Shown here piece after piece: positions 26,944 through 28,033 of a stretch of DNA of 28,033 bases (position 1 is its first letter; each line of letters opens with the position of its first letter). The position numbers were made by a program, and so were the translations under genes. The notes beneath the pieces were generated by a model that searched no databases, was not told where the DNA came from, and saw only the letters and a program-made list of their open reading frames with translations. The stretch comes from Stigonema ocellatum SAG 48.90 = DSM 106950 (GTDB lineage: Bacteria > Cyanobacteriota > Cyanobacteriia > Cyanobacteriales > Nostocaceae). Location: positions 1 through 28,033 of the forward strand of contig JADQBA010000118.1 in the NCBI GenBank assembly GCA_016903675.1, given 5' to 3'.

Positions 26944-28033
26944 ATGAAAAGGGAAATATTGTCATCTGCAGAGAGATATTTGTATTTTTTCGGAAACAAT
27001 GAGAGAAAAGGGCGTATAAAACATACATCAGCAAGAAATATGGAAATCATTCTTGCCCACGCCCATACTCTAATGTACACCCTTTTGGCATTGATGCCTA
27101 GTCATTATCAACGAGATAACTTGGAAGCAATGCTAGGACTCTTTCTAGCCGCAGATGGAAAGCCTTTACCACATTACAGTAAAGCCAAATCTGAAAGTGC
27201 ATTAAGTCGATTTTTAAATATCCATCCTTGGTCTACTCGTAAGCTTATTTATCATGTCCGTGAGCAAGCTCTTGAGCAAATTAACAGTTATTGTCCATTG
27301 GGACGAAAAGCATTTTTGCAAGTGATAATTGACCTCACAACATTAGAGAAATGTGGTAAATTTAAAGGTCTTGATAATTTAATAAGTGCCTATAATGGCA
27401 AACGAGGTTTACATATAGTAGTCTTATATTTGGTAATTGGAAAATGGCGCATTCCCTGGAATTTTCGTGTCTGGAGAGGCAAGGGTACAGCCAGTCCAGC
27501 CCAAATGGCATTACGAATGGTGCGGAATTTACCAAAAAAATTGACCCAAAAATTTCAGGTGAAAATTCTAGCTGATACAGCTTTTGGTACTAAGGATTTT
27601 ATCAACGGTATTCGTAAACTCAAATATCATGCTGTTATTGGTATTGGTTGTAATCGCAAGTTGGTTAATGGTTGTCCTGTTAAACTTTTGCACCGCCGAG
27701 GACAACAAGTTCAACTCGTTGGGTTAGATTTCCCTGTTACCATTTCTTGGTATTATTTCAAACGCGATAATGGTCAGTTTGTCAAAAGATATATTATCTC
27801 TACACAACCCCTTAAAGCTAGCACTATTTCGTGGTGGGGCAAACACCGTTGGCACTCTCGTTGGTTGGTTTAAAACTGCTAAACATCGCTTTGGTTTAGA
27901 CAAATTTGGGCAAGGCACTCTTTTAGGGGTTTATCGTTGGTTAATCTTGTCTATGACCGCCTATTTATTAGCATACTGGGCATATCTTTCATCTTCTTTA
28001 ACTGATTCTTTGGACTGGGGTAAAGCTGCTTTT
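26944..28033 (+). pseudogene. IS701/IS4-type transposase, frameshifted and missing its catalytic Glu; runs off the window
   Basis: The ATG at 26944 (MKREILSSAERYLYFFG) is preferred over 26896. The DDE core shows Asp in VIIDLTTLEKCGKFKGL and Asp in KILADTAFGTKDFI. At SWWGKHRW (about 27830-27852) one extra base shifts the frame to a stop at 27871-27873. In the next frame homology resumes as GWFKTAKHRFGLDKFGQ, GTLLGVYRWLILSMTAYLLA to the window edge. At the junction the expected QIEGWF reads TLVGWF in the corrected frame, so the catalytic Glu is Val as well. The element should not transpose by itself. Its ends were not located. Confidence 0.85.

Overview
The window looks like accessory DNA of a filamentous, probably heterocyst-forming (Nostocales-type) cyanobacterium. 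The evidence is the frequent HIP1 octamer GCGATCGC, heptameric tandem repeats, small dispersed repeats, foldback elements, and protein families typical of that group (cyanobacterial NRPS, DUF433/DUF5615 pair, cyanobacterial IS701-like and IS630 transposases). It could be a large plasmid or a chromosomal island built from plasmid remnants: in about 12 kb there are a relaxase, two ParM-type genes, a ParAB pair, two SSB-type genes and iteron-like repeats, but no replication initiator is visible.

Layout. 1-140: the end of a transposon with repeated TnsB-type sites, which cuts an NRPS gene. 141-9641: a minus-strand operon, glutamine-dependent NAD synthetase, then NRPS A-PCP-C-A(Tyr)-PCP, then NRPS dock-C-A, broken in its A domain by the transposon. 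9642-12033: spacer with a MITE-like inverted repeat, a frameshifted and 5'-truncated AAA+ ATPase of the contractile-injection type, a 22-bp tandem repeat, and a DUF3991 relic. 12034-14339: a relaxase and a ParM gene joined head to head with both 5' ends lost, then a strong terminator. 14379-16167: an intact overlapping gene pair, an SMC/ABC-like AAA ATPase and a PIN-domain nuclease, the best candidate for an undescribed defence or toxin system.

17170-18436: an intact ParM/ParR-type partition pair with repeated TGTACCCCA motifs upstream. 18667-20333: a convergent ParAB operon (minus strand) with a perfect 22-bp palindrome inside parB and an exact half-site just in front of parA. 20499-23083: an IS630-family element, a relic of a second copy and foldback repeats. 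23146-23449: an array of 12-mers next to a second parB fragment that carries the same palindrome.

23541-24441: an SSB without the usual acidic tail and a second OB-like protein that has an SSB-like tail. 24722-25867: a protein I do not recognise. 26046-26650: a DUF433/DUF5615 toxin-antitoxin pair. 26944-end: an inactivated IS701/IS4-type transposase running off the window.

The picture is repeated acquisition and decay of plasmid maintenance modules beside a natural-product operon. Intact-looking functional units are nadE, the A-PCP-C-A-PCP NRPS, the ATPase/PIN pair, parMR, parAB, the SSB pair, the toxin-antitoxin pair and the IS630 transposase.
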